DNA from: Xenopus tropicalis
Taxonomy: Eukaryota; Chordata; Amphibia; Anura; Pipidae
DNA: 64,000 nt
Reading direction: 5' to 3'
NCBI RefSeq assembly: GCF_000004195.4
Contig: NC_030678.2
Location: 58,497,378-58,561,377, forward strand
Under the pieces are notes generated by a model. The model saw only the letters and a list, made by a program, of their open reading frames with translations, did not search any database and had not been told where the DNA came from. Positions 46,648 to 61,525 of this stretch are shown one piece after another; the stretch's first letter is position 1; each line of letters begins with the position of its first letter. The translations under genes and the position numbers were made by a program.

Positions 46648-49383
46648 TTTTGCAATAAAAAGCACTTTTTGTTTGTAGCTTGTATTATGGTTTAGTTTTA
46701 AAAGTCAAGGGATATCTACTGTGCTGTAGTGTAGTGTACTCTCATATCCAGGACTCAGTTCTGTTGTCGGCATTTGGAAAGATACTCAAAGCCGTTGTCT
46801 CTTACAGCTCCCCAGTAGAAATCTCATGTCGAAATAGATCAGCCTTGGAGTGTATCTATGAATGAACATGGAAAATGCAGAGAGAAATGACAGAGCGTTG
46901 AAGTAAAACACATTGAAAAATGAATTCCCACTTATCTGTGCTTTGTGTCAAACTGCTTTGTGGCTGGGGATTTTTTTTGGAAATGGTTAATTTGTATAGC
47001 CCCATTACATGTATAAGGGAGCTCCTAAATTGTTTGGTGTAACATGAATGAAAATATTTCCTATTAATGTGCATAGGATTTAATTTGGTTTCATTTTCTA
47101 TAAAGAAAATAACTAAAACAGGCAACATGGCAGTTCCCACTCACATATAATATCAAAGAAATTATATTTCAGGTTTATACATTTAAGACCTATTACACAC
47201 TGTTGTTCACTTTACTCTTGTTGATTTTCTTCCCCCAAATTAGCCTTAGGGTGTGGTACAATTAAAAGATTTTCCATAGACTGAAACACCTTTACTAATT
47301 ACACTAATCACAAAATTTAATATATTAGTGTTAAAACGTGGGTACAATTAGGTTAATGAATGGTGTAATTATTATATTGGACCTATTTGATTTTTTTTTA
47401 TATATAAGGTTACTTTTTTCTTGCTGAAAGGAGTGCATCGAAAGGCACTATAGTTACTTGTTTCGACATTGCAATGGTCAATTTATGGGGCACCTTCATG
47501 CAAGTGCAAGAGTGCTAAGATATGAATCCGATTTATGGTGCAGAGCAGCGCTCCCTAACTTGCATGTTTTAATGAAGCAAATGTAGGGGTGGGAGGGGGT
47601 ACACCTACGGGCTTCCCCTTGGCTGCTCTTTAAGAAAACTGTGTTGGTAAATGCAGGCAGCAATGTATTAATGGGCCAGCTTTACTTAAGTCCGTGGGCT
47701 GTTTGAATACATTAGTTCTGTTTTCCAGTGAGTGGAACATTTACTTGACAATATCATGACATTATACGTTCTTAAACAGGGTGAGGGGCCACAAAAATGC
47801 AATGAAGGGCCACATCTGACCCACATGTCTAAAGTTGGATAGACGCAATCTAGCACAGTGCTGCCCACATTTTCATGTAGTAGACCAGCATGTTGGGAGG
47901 CAAATTAATATAAAATGATTATGTCATATAAGGAAGTCTATGAAGTCCAATGACATATTTGAAACTATAAAATACCACATAGGGTGGTTTCACTAGCTGT
48001 ATTTGGAGCAGACCTGTTGGTGGATACTGTTGAACCACCTTTTGGCAGATTTCTGAATTTTAAATAAGCATTCAAGGGCTGCATTACACAGTCTTACTTT
48101 TTTAGACATTCTGGTTGCATTTTATTGTTCATTTCAGAAATAGAGATGCTGTCATTGGGACCTGTCATTCTGTTTCCATTCCATGTTTGCATGATGTTTC
48201 TAGTAATTTACTTTCAAACTGAAATCATCTAACGCTGCCATTATTATAAAATTATGCATGATACAATGCATGGACTGTACTCCTACTCAAAAATCACAGT
48301 ACTGCATATACAGTGTTTATGTCTTGCTTATAGATGCAAGATATTTCCCCACATTTAGTTGTCCGTAAAACCACTTTAATTAGAACTACTTGTGTGAAAA
48401 TTCACACCTTAAACTTCTGTATAGTTGCACTCTTTACCATTCAGTCCTTCCTGCTTTCCATTCTGAATCAAGTGCTCCTGCGCCTGTTAACGCAGGGAGT
48501 AGCTCTAAGGTTCTCTTTATGCCCAGCATCAACAGGCACAGCACACTTACTGTTGAAGAATTGGGTGCAGATGTTCAGTGCCATGCTAAACACTAGAAAT
48601 AACACCAGACTTCCACACAATTGCATCCAATTTTCATCAAAATGTCGATGCAGTTGTGGTAATTCTGACAAATTGCAGTAGGTGCTGCTCAATTGCCCCT
48701 TGCGACTGCAATGACGGAATTCTGGGAAAAACAGCTGCATTGTGGAAAAAAATACCATGACATTTGCCCTCAAAATTACTTTGCTCACTGCAGTTACATA
48801 TTTAAAATAAGTATAAAAAACAGCTCAGAGAAGTGGCTTTTTTCCTTTACAGTGCACATGCACAACCACAGGATTTTTACATAGCTCGTACTGTCTTTTC
48901 AGGAAAAACAATTTGCCATTATCCTGATTGATCCCTGTTAAACCACAGATGTTTTTGTAATGTTGCAAGTGTGTATGAGCTGTATCTCCATGTGTTATTA
49001 TACATCCAAGGTGGCACATCTAAAGGATGACCTTCCGTATGTTTCTGTTTGTGCAATTTATTTGCTATTAAACATGTAGGTGACAGCTGCATATTTTGTG
49101 AGGTTTAAGATTGACATAAATCCCATCTATATTGATGATTCCAATATACTGATGCTTCAAAACTATTGAAGCATTAGGAAAAAAAATCCTCTCTGATCCA
49201 TATCCCACCCATGTAATTAGATTGTTCGCTAGGTCAATCATCATGCGATTACTTGTAATCTGCTATAACCTTGAAAACCTTCAGTTTCTTAACTTGAATG
49301 TCTGTATTGTAAAATAGATAGCAAATGGTTTATTATCTACCCATGTTTATTTGCTCTTGTTGTTTTGCTGTCATTGAAATTGT

Positions 49384-49530
49384 AAGCTTTATGGGGCAGG
49401 GTCATCCTTCTTTCTGTATCTCTTAGCACACAGTTTTGTATATTTCTATTTATTTATTGCAGTGTTTGTCCTCCTGTTTGAATTATTCTAAAAATGTTTA
49501 ATTCTGTATATACGATTAGCACAATATAAG
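49384..49530 (+). repeat. Diverged retroposon tail (GTAAGCTTTATGGGGCAGG type)
   Basis: TTGTAAGCTTTATGGGGCAG then TTTGTATATTTCTATTTATT; ordered as in the family with TTTATAAATA tail, but the end is decayed. Confidence 0.5.
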
Positions 49531-50108
49531 AGTATCCTGGCAATAACAACTTTTGCTGATAATTTGTACATAAAGTTCCCTCTTTTCTGAGAAGAAAAAC
49601 ACACATTTGCTGATTATTTTCTTATCATTAAGATCTGTGGTTCATTTTAATATTAATTTAATATATATTTTTGCCTATTTTTCAATGCAGATGCTCAAGA
49701 AAATTATGAGATAGATAATTACAACAGGCAGGCCAGGTGCAGAACAAGAGAGAGGGTATTACTAATTTACATTAGTACATTGCTGGTAAATTTGTAATAC
49801 TGGCCTTGGCCCTCTCCGGTGTTAACAGGCTGTACTTCTAAAGGTAACTTTGGATATTCTCAGTACTTGAATTGTTATCCATAATAACAATATCCATTCT
49901 TGCAGATGACCATTTCCATGAATATTATTGCTAATGTGTGTGTGTTCAGTAGAATAAACCAAATTCCCATGAAAAAGTCAATATGTTGTTACACAAACAA
50001 TGTATAAAACACCTAATTTTTGTGTGGACTTACTTTTGTACTATAATGTTTGGGGCATTTAAATTTCACAATGCAGAACGGTGGAGTAGCTGTTGCAAAA
50101 AGGCTTAA

Positions 50109-50424
50109 GCTGGCCATACACGTGGCGATCTGACGATGAAACATCATCAGATGTGCCACACACCATTCAGGGCTGAATCGGCAGGTAAGGAGGTAGAAAC
50201 AATAGGATTTCTACCTCCTTCTGCCGATTCAGCGCTGAAGGGAGATTTTGATCAGGCGCCTTCTATGGCGCCCGATCAAAATTTTCCAACTGGTCCAATT
50301 GGCGAGTCGCCCGATATCAGCAGCTTCCTGCGATATCGGTCGACTCGCCGACATACCATACACGCACCGAATATTGTACGAAACGAGGTTTTGTACGATA
50401 TTATCGGTGCGTGTATAGCCACCT
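50109..50424. mobile_element. GCTGGCCATACACGTGG-type foldback element
   Basis: GCTGGCCATACACGTGGCG after TTAA (50105-50108), ending GTGCGTGTATAGCCACCT. Contains AATCGGCAG palindrome and CGATATCGGTCGACTCG block of the family. Confidence 0.87.
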
Positions 50425-51099
50425 TTATTGTTGTGCAGTTTCAGATTTGGCCTACTCAGATCTGCAACATTGCCAAAAATGTGCCACTTTTTAAAGTGGG
50501 AATATTGAGAGTGATAATACTACATCAAGTTTAAGTTTAATGAAAATCACAATACATGGGAACAGGTATTTCAGCATTATATATGTAATGGGAAATGAGT
50601 GAGGATGCTGCACTGCTCATTTTAAAGGAGTCATTCTCAATAGATACCAGTTCACCTGTAGGGAAAAAAGGTAGGGTATGTAACCACTAGGGTTCACAAT
50701 TGTTATTGCCATGTGGTGGGTTTTAATGAGTGTAAAGATGTTTTCTTAATCCGCTTAGTACACATAATTTGATTTTTCTTAATGAGTTCTTACAACCAAA
50801 AAAAAACAAAAAAAACTTTTTCATCCCTCAATATATTACTGTCAAATTACTGGTTCAAAAGAATGTCCTGATTGTCGAGTTCATGATGAGCAGACAAAGT
50901 GTGACTTAGTTGACAGTTGATCATTTTGTGTTGAACTGCTTTAATCCCTAAAGGTTATATGTTCCTGGGAACAATTTCCTGTTTATCTAAATAATATATT
51001 AATTGATTTACTGAGAAACCCTTGTTTGAAAGGAATTAAATTCCCAAGCTGCTGCTAATGAGAGAAAATCTTAATGAGCTATTGTAGTATGGTGTTTGG

Positions 51100-51420
51100 G
51101 TTTTGTTTAGTTTCCCTATATATGTGTGTGCAGTGAGGTGCGGAGAAGACAAGAGGTCATACAAATTGAATAACTTTGTAGCGCAGAGGGTTGCAGCTGT
51201 GCTATCTGGCGCGCTTGTTGCTAGCATATAACAAAGACCTATGTATATTGCTCTCCGACGAGGTACATATCTGAGAGTGTGAAGCACTGTAGTTGCTTCT
51301 GCCTCACTGACCTGTCTGCTTGAGGCAAAAATGCACCTTTGATGGAGCAGAGTCAGGGGGAGCTGCATAGGGCGACTCCTTGCCAAGCAATTCCTTCCTC
51401 CCAGATGGAAAAGTAAGCCA
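51100..51420 (+). promoter_or_regulatory. Weak candidate alternative first exon
   Basis: A locally CpG-containing, non-repetitive stretch (CTGGCGCGCTTG, CTCTCCGACGAGG) ending near a GTAAGC at 51411, which lacks the usual G before the donor. A TATA-like CATATAACAAAG lies at 51223-51235. Could equally be neutral intron. Confidence 0.2.
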
Positions 51421-51803
51421 GGAAATAAAGCTTCATTTGTTCTGTGCTATGCGGGAGAAACCTTATCATAACTAGTTAAGTGCTCATCTCTGTGCACGAT
51501 GCAGGTGTGAGCCAAATTTAGTGCCCTGTGATTACTATTTCATTAACATGAAAACGGTTCCATATCATTGGGGATGTAGTCTGGTATTTCAGCAAGGATT
51601 TACTTATGACAAACAATGTAACATTTCTAGAGAAATCTTTAATATTAGATATAATACTTTTGATTAAATTGTAACATTTGAGTTTGCTCTTAAAACTAAT
51701 CCAAATTTAAAAGTATTTATCTTTAACATCAATTCAGCCATACAAGAAATGAAGGAAAAATACACTGAAATTAAATGATCTGTATCTTTATTTTTTATAT
51801 CAA

Positions 51804-52300
51804 TACAGGTATGGGTTCTATTATCCAGAAAGCTCAGGTCTTGGGTTTTTTTCCTAATTTGGATCACCCCTACATTAAGGGGGAAATTTACTATTGTTAG
51901 ATTAATTTTTTCACAATTTGAAATTTTTCCGCAAAAAACCCCCCACAATTTTTTGCCATTTATTATTACAACTGGAAGATCTTTATTTCCTTTGTAGTTT
52001 TTGGGGGTTTTCGAAGATTGCATTTGTGCAAAAATATGAAAAAATTGTGGCTTTCGTTGTTTTTTTTCTGAATTTTTTTTGTGCTTTTTCAATTCCGATC
52101 TTTTAATAAATGACTAGACATTAATGTTTTTTTGTGGAAATAAGTTTACTTATGGTGTTAAAAAACTCTGAAACCACAAAAATCTGATTATTATTAAATG
52201 CCCCCTATGTCTGCTAAAAAGTTCAAAACAGTAAATAAACTTAATAGAGTTTTTCTGCCACCAGTATGGATTTATGCTATCTTAGTTATGTCGAGCACAA
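51804..52300. mobile_element. ACAGGTATGGG-type element split by another MITE
   Basis: Begins ACAGGTATGGGTTCTATTAT and reads to 51878; resumes about 52206 with TCTGCTAAAAAGTTC and TATGCTATCTTAGTTATGTC. The interruption is the element at 51879-52205. The distal end is eroded. Confidence 0.65.
51879..52205. mobile_element. GGGGGAAATTTACTATTG foldback element, nested
   Basis: GGGGGAAATTTACTATTGTT to ATTATTAAATGCCCCC. An old, AT-mutated relative of the GGGGC...GCCCC family with AAAAAATTGTGG-like arms in both orientations. Confidence 0.65.
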
Positions 52301-52365
52301 AGTTCGACAGAGAAATTACCTGTAATTTGAAGTTTTTAGGATACGAGATTCCATTCGCGTACTTA

Positions 52366-52909
52366 GGGGCTGATTTACTAAGACACGAATTCCGACCGAA
52401 TTGGAAGAATTCCGATTGGAAAACGAAAATTTTGCGACTTTTTCGTATTTTTTGCGTTTTTTTCGGCGCCTTTACGACTTTTTGGAAATTATCGCGACTT
52501 TTTCGTTACCAATACGATTTGCGCGAAAAAATGCGAGTTTTTCGTAGCCATTCCGAAAGTTGCGTTTTTTCGTAGCGTTAAAACTTGCGCGAAAAGTTGC
52601 GCTTTTTTCGTAGCGTTAAAACTTGCGCGAAAAGTTGCGCTTTTTTCGTAGCGTTAAAACTTAAAACTCGCGACGTTTCGCGCAAGTTTTAACACTACGA
52701 AAAAATCGCAACTTTTTGCGCAAGTTTTAACGCTACGAAAAAATCGCATCTTTCGGAATGGCTATGAAAAACTCGCGTTTTTTCGCAAAAATCGTATTGG
52801 TAACGAAAAAGTTGCGATAATTTTCCGAAAAAATCGCAAAATACCGATCATTACGAAAAAAACGCAATCGGACGCATTCGGCCCGTTCGTGGGTTAGTAA
52901 ATGTGCCCC
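52366..52909. mobile_element. GGGGCTGATTTACTAAG foldback element, 544 bp, TTA-flanked
   Basis: GGGGCTGATTTACTAAGACA to GGGTTAGTAAATGTGCCCC, with TTA at 52363-52365 and 52910-52912. The left arm holds a 38-bp tandem repeat (52565-52670), and the whole folds into one long hairpin. It ends 0.6 kb before MID1 exon 2. Confidence 0.88.
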
Positions 52910-52912
52910 TTA

Positions 52913-53547
52913 GTGTCAGACTGGGTTACCTGGGGCCCACCAGAAAATGTGTGCATGGAGGTTAATCACCACGACTAGTGGCTGCAACTGGGTTTTTAGT
53001 CACCGCAACTGGGTCTCTTTAATTACCCCATCTGTCTTTGTTAAAACTGCAGAAGTGTGGGCTAACAGTTAATGCATTTCGTAGAGCTACACTACTTCTT
53101 TTATATTCCTACTTAGCTAGTTTATATTTGTATTTAGATATTTCATAAAGTCATGATTCATTTTAAATTGATATTTGTGAATGTGTGCCAATGCCTACTA
53201 TTTCTAAATATATTTATGAATTAACAAATTTACATATATGACTATTATAGGTAACATTTGAATTTGTAGTAGAGCGGCTACTTCAGGTCTGATGATTTTT
53301 TTTTTTAGAACTACAGTTGTATGACATTTGACATAACACAAATGTTTCATTCTTAGAGGTAAATTCCACACACATTGTTAGATGCTTAATTGATCCTAGA
53401 AAGCAATTATTAGACTCTTAATTAATTTTAGAAAGACCACTAACTTACAAAGTTCATCTTTGTGCATTGAAGGATACAAAGTTGACATCCCCCCATGGCT
53501 GACCCCTCATGCTCTCGTCTAATCAGATTTTATATTGTGTTTTCCAG
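52913..53547. other. Intron sequence between last MITE and MID1 exon 2
   Basis: AT-rich, with a T-run at 53297-53306; the end carries the exon 2 acceptor tract. No repeat recognised. Confidence 0.6.
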
Positions 53548-54287
<740 letters not shown>

Positions 54288-57200
54288 TAAGTACGTATTT
54301 ACTTGTACCAAACCGGTAAGGTGTGTATTAGAGTACATTTCAATTCACATTCAAATGCAGGTTAACTAGTTTGGTATTTAGTCTTTATATTAGTATATAT
54401 TTTGTTCTGGAGAAAACACTTTTAAAGAATGTTTAAAGAATTCCGTTTTGGCCGTATTCTGCTTGCTAGTCTACTTTTCCCTGTAATTGCTGTATACAGT
54501 GCATGGTATTCATGAATAAATTATTATAATAAAGGTCTTTTAATGCTGTATGAATAATACATGGTCAATGTTTTATATAGTGTACATTGTAGATAAAAAA
54601 AAACCTTAAGTTTACTAAATAAAATGAGTAATTTTTGCATGATGTTTTCAGTTTACATTATCCACATGCTACCTGTGACTCTAGCTAAAATTCATTTGAT
54701 AGTTGCAGCAGTTCACCTTGAGAGCTACAGAATGCAATATAACTACGGAACACTCTTTATCATATTTGTTAAAACTGTAGAGCTACTCAATAAAAAGTTG
54801 TTAAGTTGTTTTTCTTAAGAAAGAATATGAAGCATAAGCTTTTACTGCTCATAGGAAGCTGGAAGTAGTAGCTTATTAAGCTGGAGAACAGTAGGTTGGA
54901 CATTTCAGGACTAACTGGTGCTTGTGTTTTGACTAATCAGTTGATTGACTGAATGACTTGTTAGGGTGACCTGGATGAATGAAAATCTGTATAGTCTCAT
55001 TACTACTTGTCTAGTGATAACAAGGGATGTGCAGTCACATGTAATATAAAAAATAAGCCATATATTTGGAGAAGTAATTAAATAATATTTTTGAGTTGTG
55101 CAACACACTGTTATTACTGTACACTTAAGGACTAATGATGAGTGAAATTCTTCGCTAGGGTTCACCCCCAAAATAAAAAACAAAACGCCCCTAGACTCCA
55201 ATAGCTGTAATTATATCCATATAAACAGTGCTTTGTGATGTCATCATTTATAATTAGTGGTGCTTAGTGATGTAATCTGTGTCATAAAACTTGTGTATTA
55301 TTAAAACTAAAGTACCCCCTGTTGTAAAATATAAGGATTTAAAAAGTCACCTAGGAGTTCAGTGGCTTCTAAAAAAGCACTTGGCACACGGTCTTGTGCT
55401 TTTATATGGTCGTGGAACTTCTCTGTAACTTGTAATATCCTTATATGTTACAATAGTGGATACATTATTCCCTATTATTTCAAATAATGGAGCCTCACAC
55501 TGTATACTTTTGTCTGCCCCCCATCAAGGATTGCACCAAGTAGAATAAGGTAATAGCCAATAATTCTGTTTTTTGTCTTCTTTCTATAAATAAAGAAAAT
55601 ACCATGTAATTGCCAAGTCAGGAAGTGTGGCATAAAGTAGATGATTTAAATTAAAGTCGTATTTTTGAGAATAGCCATCATGTGAAATTACAGAAACACA
55701 TTTGTGACAGAGGTAATTGTTGGGTTCTTCCATGTATTCCTGGATGTCAGACTCTTAATTACTTATACTCTATCAAAGTAGTATTGCTAATTATCTTAAT
55801 AATAGATCATCCTTCATTACACAGAGGACAAAGGCTGCCAATGTAATCTCACTTAATTCTGTACATTAAGGTTTGAGCAGAGAAGTCCAGCTAATGAAAA
55901 AAACAGACAACAAAAAAACAACCACAAAATGATGTTCTTAATACTGATAATCTTGGATTGAGCTAGCATTTGGTAGCTTAGTCACATTAACCATTATGTA
56001 CTAAAAAATAAAGATCCTTGGTAAAAGTAAAGGTTGACTAAAAATTTAATTAAAATATTGTTGAACATAAAAGAGACCATTTAAATACAGCCATGCAACT
56101 CCAAAGGCTGGTTTGAGCGCCAAAGGGTTTTTCTGGGTGAAGAAAAAGGCATCTAGAAACATTTACTTTATGCCTTTTTTCAATAAAAAGTAAACTTTTT
56201 AAACCTGAGTTGCCTGCACATTACCTCTTGTATTAGGAATTCAGGAAGAATCCCTCTGTCATGAAATGACCACCTTTGATTCGAGACTGTGCTCCCCACT
56301 TCATTATTGCTGTCACAGTAAACTTGGATGACTTTTTCCTAGAAAATTAATGGCGACAAAATGCCCAGCAATGTCATTGGTTCCCAGATTTGCTCAGTCC
56401 TCATTAAAAGAACTGTGTGAATCAAAGCACCTGTGTATGCTGGCAGCAATTTCCCAATGTTTCCTAATTCCCTAGGGTCTGCATCTGTAATTACGCAGTA
56501 CAGAAAGCAGCAAAGTATCCTTTTTACTACTCTGTATCAGTGTAAAGGATGCTGGGGCACCAGAATATGACAGCATAGTACTGAGAAGAAATGTACCCCT
56601 GGTGTATTTGTGGAAGTAGAGGAGTGCCAGCCTAGGGTCTGAAGTAAGAGACCAAAGTAACTGGCTCCCTCTTTAAACTCATTTTGAGTTTATATACTGA
56701 ACATACTGAATGCACATTGGTACAACCGCTTAATAAAATGGAATGAGTTAGCCCAAGCATTTTGTCTCAAATGTACGGCAAATGAAAAAGTCTGGGTTTT
56801 GTACTTATAGTACAATGCAGAAGGTAGCCTTGAATATCAGCTTTTTAGGGGCTTTGTTTTTTAGTTTTCATAAACTTTTATGTTTTTTGTTAGTATGTCT
56901 GTGACCTTTGAACCACTCTTCTCTTTCCTGTGGCCTTCCTTCCTGTTTGCCATAGGCAGTTATGAAATCAGCATTTAAAACAAAACTAAAGGCAAATAAA
57001 AATGCAGTAATTTATTGTATTTGCATGCTTCTGAGGCTAGTGAAATGTTTTTGCAACAAGTTTGGGGGAATTGGAACAGTTACAAAACTGATGCAAATGG
57101 CACCCAACTTTTGTCAAAATTCCTTGCGGTGTGATTAAAATTCACTAGAGAGGCTGAATACATTTTTGGCTGATAACTACACAGCGTAACTATGGCAGCA

Positions 57201-58600
57201 CCATTTGACTGCAATATGAAATGATCCGTGACAATTCCCAGGGTTTTGTTTCCGTAGTTTACCCTGAGAAAATCTGCAGTAATAAAATGCTTTGTGTGAC
57301 ACTAGCCTAGAGGTAGGCTCTTGTAATACTGAAATCCCACGTGAATGTAAAGGAAATAGGTCATTTCTGTGATGGTATTTTAAAAGAGTAATAAAGCAAT
57401 TAGACGGTTTAATGATTTTGCTGCTTTCAGGGCTTCATATGGCAGAGTTAGTGCACTAATACTCAGTATTCAGGCAAAAAAGGAAGGTCCCTTTAAGTTT
57501 ACTGTACGGCTAATTTGCTTGCAGGGAGAAAACATATATAACACAGATAATAAAACTCATTGAAAAAGCTTTGTTAAGGTGCTGGGATAGTTTTATGGTA
57601 TGTCTTTGCAAGGGCTATGAGAAGACAGACAGTCATCCTTGCTATTGATAGCATTATTTATGTTCCTGTTTAAGGGAAAATATACCTTAATTTAGCTAGC
57701 TAGAAAAGGTGTATAGTACTATATGGTCTTTCAAAAGTAAATATATTTGTTTTTATTGCATGACCACGCAAAGCTAAGAGTGGGTTGGCAATGGTTTCTG
57801 AAAGCATGGCTCTCATGGTTTCCTTTCAATCTGTAACATTAGGCATTTAAACAAAAAACTGCAAGGTGCGTCACATCTAGAACCTTTGCTGGTGACAGAA
57901 ACTGGTCATAGGGGCAGCGCAATGTGGGGTGAAGTTATTTTGGGGTGGGGCTATAATGTTTAAAAGCAAAGTGATGATATGAGGGGGAGGTAGTAGCATC
58001 ACAGGTTATGATTAAGGGTAGGTCAGTATCAACTTTATACTGTAGATACTAGGTTGGACAAATTAAATAAAATGTAAATTCTATGAACACAAAGTACAAC
58101 TGAAACTAAGAAATCGTAGTGGCACTTGAAGCATGCCTTTTTGGTGATGCTTGGCACAAAAAAGGAGGAAACATTAATTGCCTTCAAATATTACTGTTTT
58201 TCTTTGGGTTTCTTTCAGTTTCATTTGTGGTTATGTGAACCAGAATATGTTTTTAAGACCTTTCATTATTTCATTTTCTTAGATGACCAATTTCTCTCCC
58301 TCAGTCTTGACAGAAAACCTGGAACAGACAGCTGGGTGCCTTATGCCCCATAAATCAGCAGTGTTTCTGTGGAACAGAACTGACTGTACATGCAGTGAGT
58401 GAGCAAGTGCATTTCAGTTTCTGGCAGGCTAGCCGAGTGCATATTCATGTAAGCTCTCACTGGGTATCCGTCAGATGGATTGTATAGCTGCCCTGCCATG
58501 TAGAAAACCATTGTCAGAGGCAGAATGTTAGGCGCTAACTCAATAGAAGGCAATGAGAGTGAATCAATGACACTGGTAAATGGAAATATAGATCTAATTA

Positions 58601-58636
58601 ATATATATATTTATATATATATATTTTTTTTTTTTA
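58601..58636. repeat. AT-rich microsatellite plus T-run
   Basis: Interrupted (TA)n followed by about a dozen T. Confidence 0.85.
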
Positions 58637-59498
58637 ATGTTGTTTGGAAATGTTCAATGTGACCTTCAATTTAGTTTTGCTAAGGTGATGTTCTGTTTAA
58701 CTGGGGCAACTGAAATTAAATATTAAATTACAGCTACATTTCATAGTCACATGAAGCCACACTATCTCTGTGATAATTGTCTTTATATGCTTCATCATAT
58801 GATGATTGCAAATTTTAATTAATAATTTGGATTCATGGACCTTTTTAACTAATATGTCTGACTGTCATGTGAGTGATGGAGGGTGGATGTGAGGGTAGTG
58901 TACTACAGCTGTATGCAATACAGCCTATAGATGTTAAATATTTTGGGGCTCTAGTTGCTCTTTGAATACAGTTTAGAGAGCTACTATACATTTTTAATAC
59001 CTAAAGCAATTGTATGCAACATTTCTGGTGTCATGGTGTCTTGATTACATTTTGGAAGCTTCTTCCCAGAGTAAACTGATTAACATATAGCAGAATGTGT
59101 GTTTGTTCCAGTGGTTGGCTGAGAATTTTGGGAGCTGTAGTCTAAAAGCAACTGGTAGGCTGTATGTTGAACATCTGTTGGAATCACTAGCCAATGTTTG
59201 GCCTTTGTTTTGTATAAGAGGTCTCTAGCTGATGATCTTAGTGGGGAAGTAATAAATGTCCTTAACTAAAAAAAACATGTGCATTGTTAAAAATTGATTA
59301 TTTGATATAAATCTTGCCACTTATCCACTGCCAGGAAAACAAATAAGTTTGCGTCAGTGTGCAGTGTGTGTTATAAAAATGCTTATGCAGTTATAATGTT
59401 GCAGATTGCAGTTTAAAGAAAGTTACTCTGCTTTTAACTTTAACTTTATTTCCTATGTGTGTATAATGTGTTGGGGAGCAGTGGGCGCTGATCTGAGT

Positions 59499-59830
59499 AC
59501 AGGTATGAGATCCCTTATCTGGAAACCCATTATCCAAAAAGCTCCAAATTACGAAAAGCCCGTCTCCCATAGACTCCATTTTAATCAAATAATACAGAAT
59601 TTTAAAACTGATTTCCCTTTTCTCCGTAGTAATAAAACAGTACCTTGTAATTGATCCCAACTAAGATATAAATAGTCCTTATTGGATGCAAAACAACCCC
59701 ATAGGGTTAGATTAATGTTTTATTGATTTCTTATTAGACTTCAGGTATGGAGATCCAAATTACGGAAAGACCCCTTATCCGGAATACCCTTGGTCCCAAG
59801 CATTCTGGATAACAGGTCCTATACCTGTAT
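59499..59830. mobile_element. ACAGGTATGAGATCCCTTATC foldback element
   Basis: ACAGGTATGAGATCCCTTAT to GGTCCTATACCTGTAT. Same orientation and closely similar to the 39.4-kb copy. Confidence 0.87.
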
Positions 59831-60904
59831 ACAGTATATTAATTTTTGTTTCAATAGCCTTTGTTTTTCTATGTGCTGTCAGGCAGTAGTGATGATTTGG
59901 TGTACTGGTATCCATTGTTGTGTTTTTGTAATAATACCAGTAGTCAGTAGTTATTTCACTACATGTGCCTACACTATCATGGCAACAGTTACACTATGTT
60001 AGTATGGTTAATATTTAGACTAAACTTGAACTGAGATATTACCACAGGATTCTATACCATTTTGATCCGCGGTATACTGGACTGCAGTACATGTGAAACA
60101 AAATCTTTATAACTGTCAGTCCTTACCTTCAAATGCTTTATGGTGGGCAGCCATGCTCATGCATCTTGCTTGACTTCCACCTTAGTACTACTAGAAATTC
60201 TCTCCGATATTGATGCAGCAATATTTTTGGCCAAAGCAAGATAGTTTTGGAAAATTCATATCTGGTACCATATTAAACAGAAAAGAACAGGTGTGGGAAA
60301 AATGGAGAGCACTCCAGGGATTGTAAAATGAGAAAGGGAATTATTTTGAATGACCGAATCAGGGTAGGATTGTTTTGATGTGTATGTCAATCCAATAATG
60401 ACTAACTTCTGCGATGTGTAGCATAGACATGCTCAGTTCTCATACTTGGTGAGATGTGGGAGTAAGATGATTACTTTATGAGGTATAAATAATTTTTATC
60501 ACAGTTTCCAAGTGCAAGGGACTACTTATACTACTTATGCTAAAATGTGATTTTCTTGAAACCAGTTATGTTCCCCTTAATTTCTAGTTCTTGCAGATCA
60601 TCTCTAATGTAAATGAGACATTATTTTACATGAGAATAGGAAAGAAATGTGCTGATAACATGTTATGTGAGAGCTAATATTCAGATTATTTGTGCAAGTG
60701 TGTGACAGTTGTGGACCTATGAAATATCCACATCATTAAAGAGAAAACAATGATAATTTTGAATGGAAAGAAACTAAAATTAGTCCACGTCTAAGCCTGT
60801 GACAGATGTGTAGTATTCCCTGCAACATTCATTAACCTTTGTTATACTAGGTTCTATACCTGTGTTAACTCATAAAGAACTGTATAATATAATGCCACAA
60901 GGTG

Positions 60905-61108
60905 GTCTAGACCAGTGATCCTGAACCAGTGGCTCATGAGCAACAAGATGTACTACCAAATAAAACCTCCTGTATGCTGATAGGGTGTATAGCATAAGAA
61001 GTGCCAATCTTAGCCCTTATTTGGCACCTCCATTAATTTTTTAATTTATGATACTTGGGTTGCTCTGCAAGTCTTTTTACATTTGACTGTGGCTGGGACC
61101 CCTGGTGT
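60905..61108. repeat. Dispersed repeat, AACCAGTGGCTCATGAGCAAC type, internally deleted
   Basis: CCAGTGGCTCATGAGCAAC, AATAAAACCTCCTGTATGCTG, TAGCCCTTATTTGGCACC and CTTTTTACATTTGACTGTGG occur in the order of an abundant Xenopus repeat, and a stretch between the first two blocks appears missing. Confidence 0.6.
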
Positions 61109-61350
61109 AGACCTACTACTGTTCCCTCATTCTCTGTTTAGCTGAGGATCAAGCATCAGCATTATGTAAAACCCTGTAATGTAGGGATAGTATTAGTTTT
61201 TTGCATAAGTAACAAGTTGCACATGTCGGCATCAAGTGCTTCCCTGTTTTTAGTTGGTATGAAACTGAATCAGAATGAATCATTTGGATGGGAACAATGA
61301 AAACCTAGGCAACAGTGTGGAAAGATGACAGTAAAGGGTTATGCAGTACC

Positions 61351-61525
61351 AAAAACAAAGTGCTGGAACCATCAGGTCTATAAGCATAGGAAAAATGATC
61401 ATACATTATCGTGCACTTCAAATGTCCCCAGTGTTATTCTTGGGCTTAAAAACAAATATCTATCTGTTCCTGCATATTTCCCTGTTAGTGTTTGGTTTCC
61501 TTCCTGAGATACCTTAGTGGGTCAG
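61351..61525. repeat. First of two related 175-bp copies
   Basis: AAAAACAAAGTGCTGGAACC to GAGATACC...GTGGGTCAG, repeated at 63007-63183 with scattered differences. Confidence 0.88.

Larger units (their letters stand above)
23631..53547 (+). other. mid1: Presumed MID1 intron 1
   Basis: Non-coding apart from transposon remnants listed separately. From 25 to 33 kb it is mostly unique AT-rich sequence with one GTATGGG-type foldback element and an (AT)n run at 27255-27272. Repeats increase from 33 kb onward. Two short stretches could be alternative first exons. The intron call depends on exon 1 being correct. Confidence 0.5.

Noticed and set aside
48334..48788. Overlapping frames of 106-115 codons on both strands
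   Set aside because: No recognisable domain, no repeat match, and no splice sites in frame; looks like chance.
51664..52092. 142-codon frame on the minus strand
   Set aside because: Lysine- and asparagine-rich translation of A/T-rich foldback DNA (51879-52205); it runs across a transposon border.
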